This document shows, in pieces, positions 41,541 to 42,156 of a stretch of DNA of 42,156 bases (its first letter is position 1; each line of letters starts with the position of its first letter). The position numbers and the translations under genes are program-made. The notes under the pieces were generated by a model, which saw only the letters and a list, made by a program, of their open reading frames with translations, did no database searches and was not told the origin of the DNA. This DNA comes from Empedobacter falsenii (GTDB lineage Bacteria; Bacteroidota; Bacteroidia; Flavobacteriales; Weeksellaceae), in contig NZ_JAAGKM010000024.1 in the NCBI RefSeq assembly GCF_019308355.1, positions 1-42,156 of the forward strand, read 5' to 3'.

Positions 41541-41777
41541 AAGGAAGCTGACGATTATATTAAAAATAATAAAAATGGAGCTTCTTTGAGATTTGGACAC
41601 GATGGAAATATTATTGTTTTACTTGCTTTTCTAAATATCGAAGGAATGAATGGAGAAGAAACAGATCCTAAAGAAGTCTATAAAGTTTGGAATACGTTTA
41701 AAGCTGCACCAATGGCCGCCAATCTTCAAATGGTGTTTTATAAAAATAAAAAGAATGATGTTTTAGTAAAATTGTAC
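41541..41777 (+). pseudogene. Fragment of a histidine-type (acid/inositol-phosphate) phosphatase
   Basis: One frame reads KEADDYIKNNKNGASLRF, then GHDGNIIVLLAFLNIEGMNG, and KVWNTFKAAPMAANLQMVFY up to DVLVKL. The LRFGHDGN block is the C-terminal His-Asp motif of histidine acid phosphatases of the MINPP/phytase type, and APMAANLQMVFY is a typical following strand. The RHG nucleophile half is missing: the fragment starts at the IS21-like end and stops where IS3-family sequence begins, after which the frame runs 5 foreign codons to a stop. Non-functional. Start codons such as TTG at 41586 are coincidental. Confidence 0.65.
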
Positions 41778-41785
41778 TCTTCCCT

Positions 41786-42156
41786 TTGTTAGGTACATTC
41801 AAAAATAGAGTTTTTATTTAATAATTGATTATTTTTATTATAATTTTGTTTGAATGTAGGAAAATCTTGTTTTTTTTCATTATTTATTTTTCCATATTTC
41901 AACAAAAAATCTCTGGGAGTAAGGTATTGTAGCGCACTATGAGGTCGCTCATTATTATACATCCACATCCAAATTTCAGCATAATTTTTCATCTGTTTGA
42001 TATTCACAAAGAGATAAACGTTTAAAAATTCTGTTCGAAAAGTTCTGTTAAATCTTTCTACTAATGAGTTTTGTGTTGGTTTTCCTGGTTGAATATATTG
42101 TAGAACAATCTGATTTGATAGACACCAAATTTTTAATTTTTCTGCAATAAATTCTG
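41786..42156 (-). mobile_element. IS3-family insertion sequence, partial (one end)
   Basis: The element enters from the right edge of the window and ends near 41786, where the phosphatase reading frame breaks off. The transposase stop codon lies almost at the element end. The exact inverted repeat cannot be set without the other end. Confidence 0.7.
41789..42156 (-). CDS. IS3-family transposase OrfB, C-terminal part (runs off window)
   Basis: The frame is open from the window edge to the TAA at 41789-41791, about 122 codons, so it is a 5'-truncated view, not necessarily a broken gene. It contains the end of the DDE integrase core: QYIQPGKPTQNSLVERFNRT, with the catalytic Glu in LVERF, then FRTEFLN, WMWMYNNERPHSALQYLTP and RDFLLKYG. 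These blocks match OrfB of the IS3 family, IS407/IS511-like groups. The last 25 residues are Asn/Lys-rich. Whether the element is complete cannot be seen. Confidence 0.88.
   Translation of the reverse strand, partial: EFIAEKLKIWCLSNQIVLQYIQPGKPTQNSLVERFNRTFRTEFLNVYLFVNIKQMKNYAEIWMWMYNNERPHSALQYLTPRDFLLKYGKINNEKKQDFPTFKQNYNKNNQLLNKNSIFECT

Overview
The window looks like a chromosomal stretch from a low-GC member of the Bacteroidetes, order Flavobacteriales, probably a Weeksellaceae/Empedobacter-like genus; the genus is a guess. The support is very AT-rich DNA, promoters of the form TTG/TTTG-N19-21-TAnnTTTG, a large secreted protein with a type IX secretion (T9SS) C-terminal sorting domain, a PID-CTERM-like small protein, a GAPDH with a long N-terminal extension, an Nfu with two N-terminal domains, and few Shine-Dalgarno sites. 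Almost everything is core-genome material. I see no prophage, CRISPR array or intact defence system; mobile-element debris is confined to the right end.

Layout. 1-350: the C-terminal remnant of an unidentified gene, then a bidirectional terminator. 354-3152 (minus): rlmH - CPBP protease - rdgB - rnz, an overlapping operon. 3179-7898: yihY and a voltage-gated K+ channel that share a TTAA stop, a TIGR01777 epimerase, and a DUF3857 gene cut by an in-frame TAG. 7941-11198 (minus): a LuxE-like acyl transferase, a palindromic intergenic repeat, a small unknown gene and a Na/Pi cotransporter. 11476-11959: five tRNA genes (Thr-Tyr-Thr-Thr-Tyr). 12059-15328: mtnN, a YceI lipoprotein, an SMR exporter, an AraC regulator broken by an in-frame TAA, and a candidate small structured RNA near 15.0-15.1 kb.

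15329-18296 (minus): CoA-type NUDIX hydrolase - plsC-like - mpl, an envelope/cofactor operon. 18474-21902: an M3 dipeptidase lipoprotein, YebC and a membrane protein. 22034: tRNA-Ser(UGA). 22214-27222 (minus): sixA-like - ppk1 - ppx, a polyphosphate operon, preceded by a thioesterase and an AI-2E transporter. 27337-33057: an isoaspartyl peptidase/asparaginase, a secreted unknown, an Sm-like-repeat unknown, an Nfu scaffold (minus), a gamma carbonic anhydrase, a decayed relic and a YidR-like DUF3748 protein. 33230-40833: a GNAT-nitrilase fusion, an unknown 345-residue protein, the PID-CTERM/T9SS pair and GAPDH. 41113-42156: a second copy of tRNA-Ser with its promoter, then a patchwork of a truncated gene, an IS21-type end, a piece of a histidine-type phosphatase and an IS3-family transposase that runs off the window.

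The most interesting leftovers are: a multi-hairpin small RNA candidate (about 15009-15118) with its own promoter-like element and U-tract; a 154-bp promoter+tRNA-Ser duplication bracketing about 19 kb; two conserved genes each interrupted by one in-frame stop codon; an 18-bp perfect LacI-like palindrome upstream of GAPDH; and a T9SS cargo gene coupled to a PID-CTERM protein.
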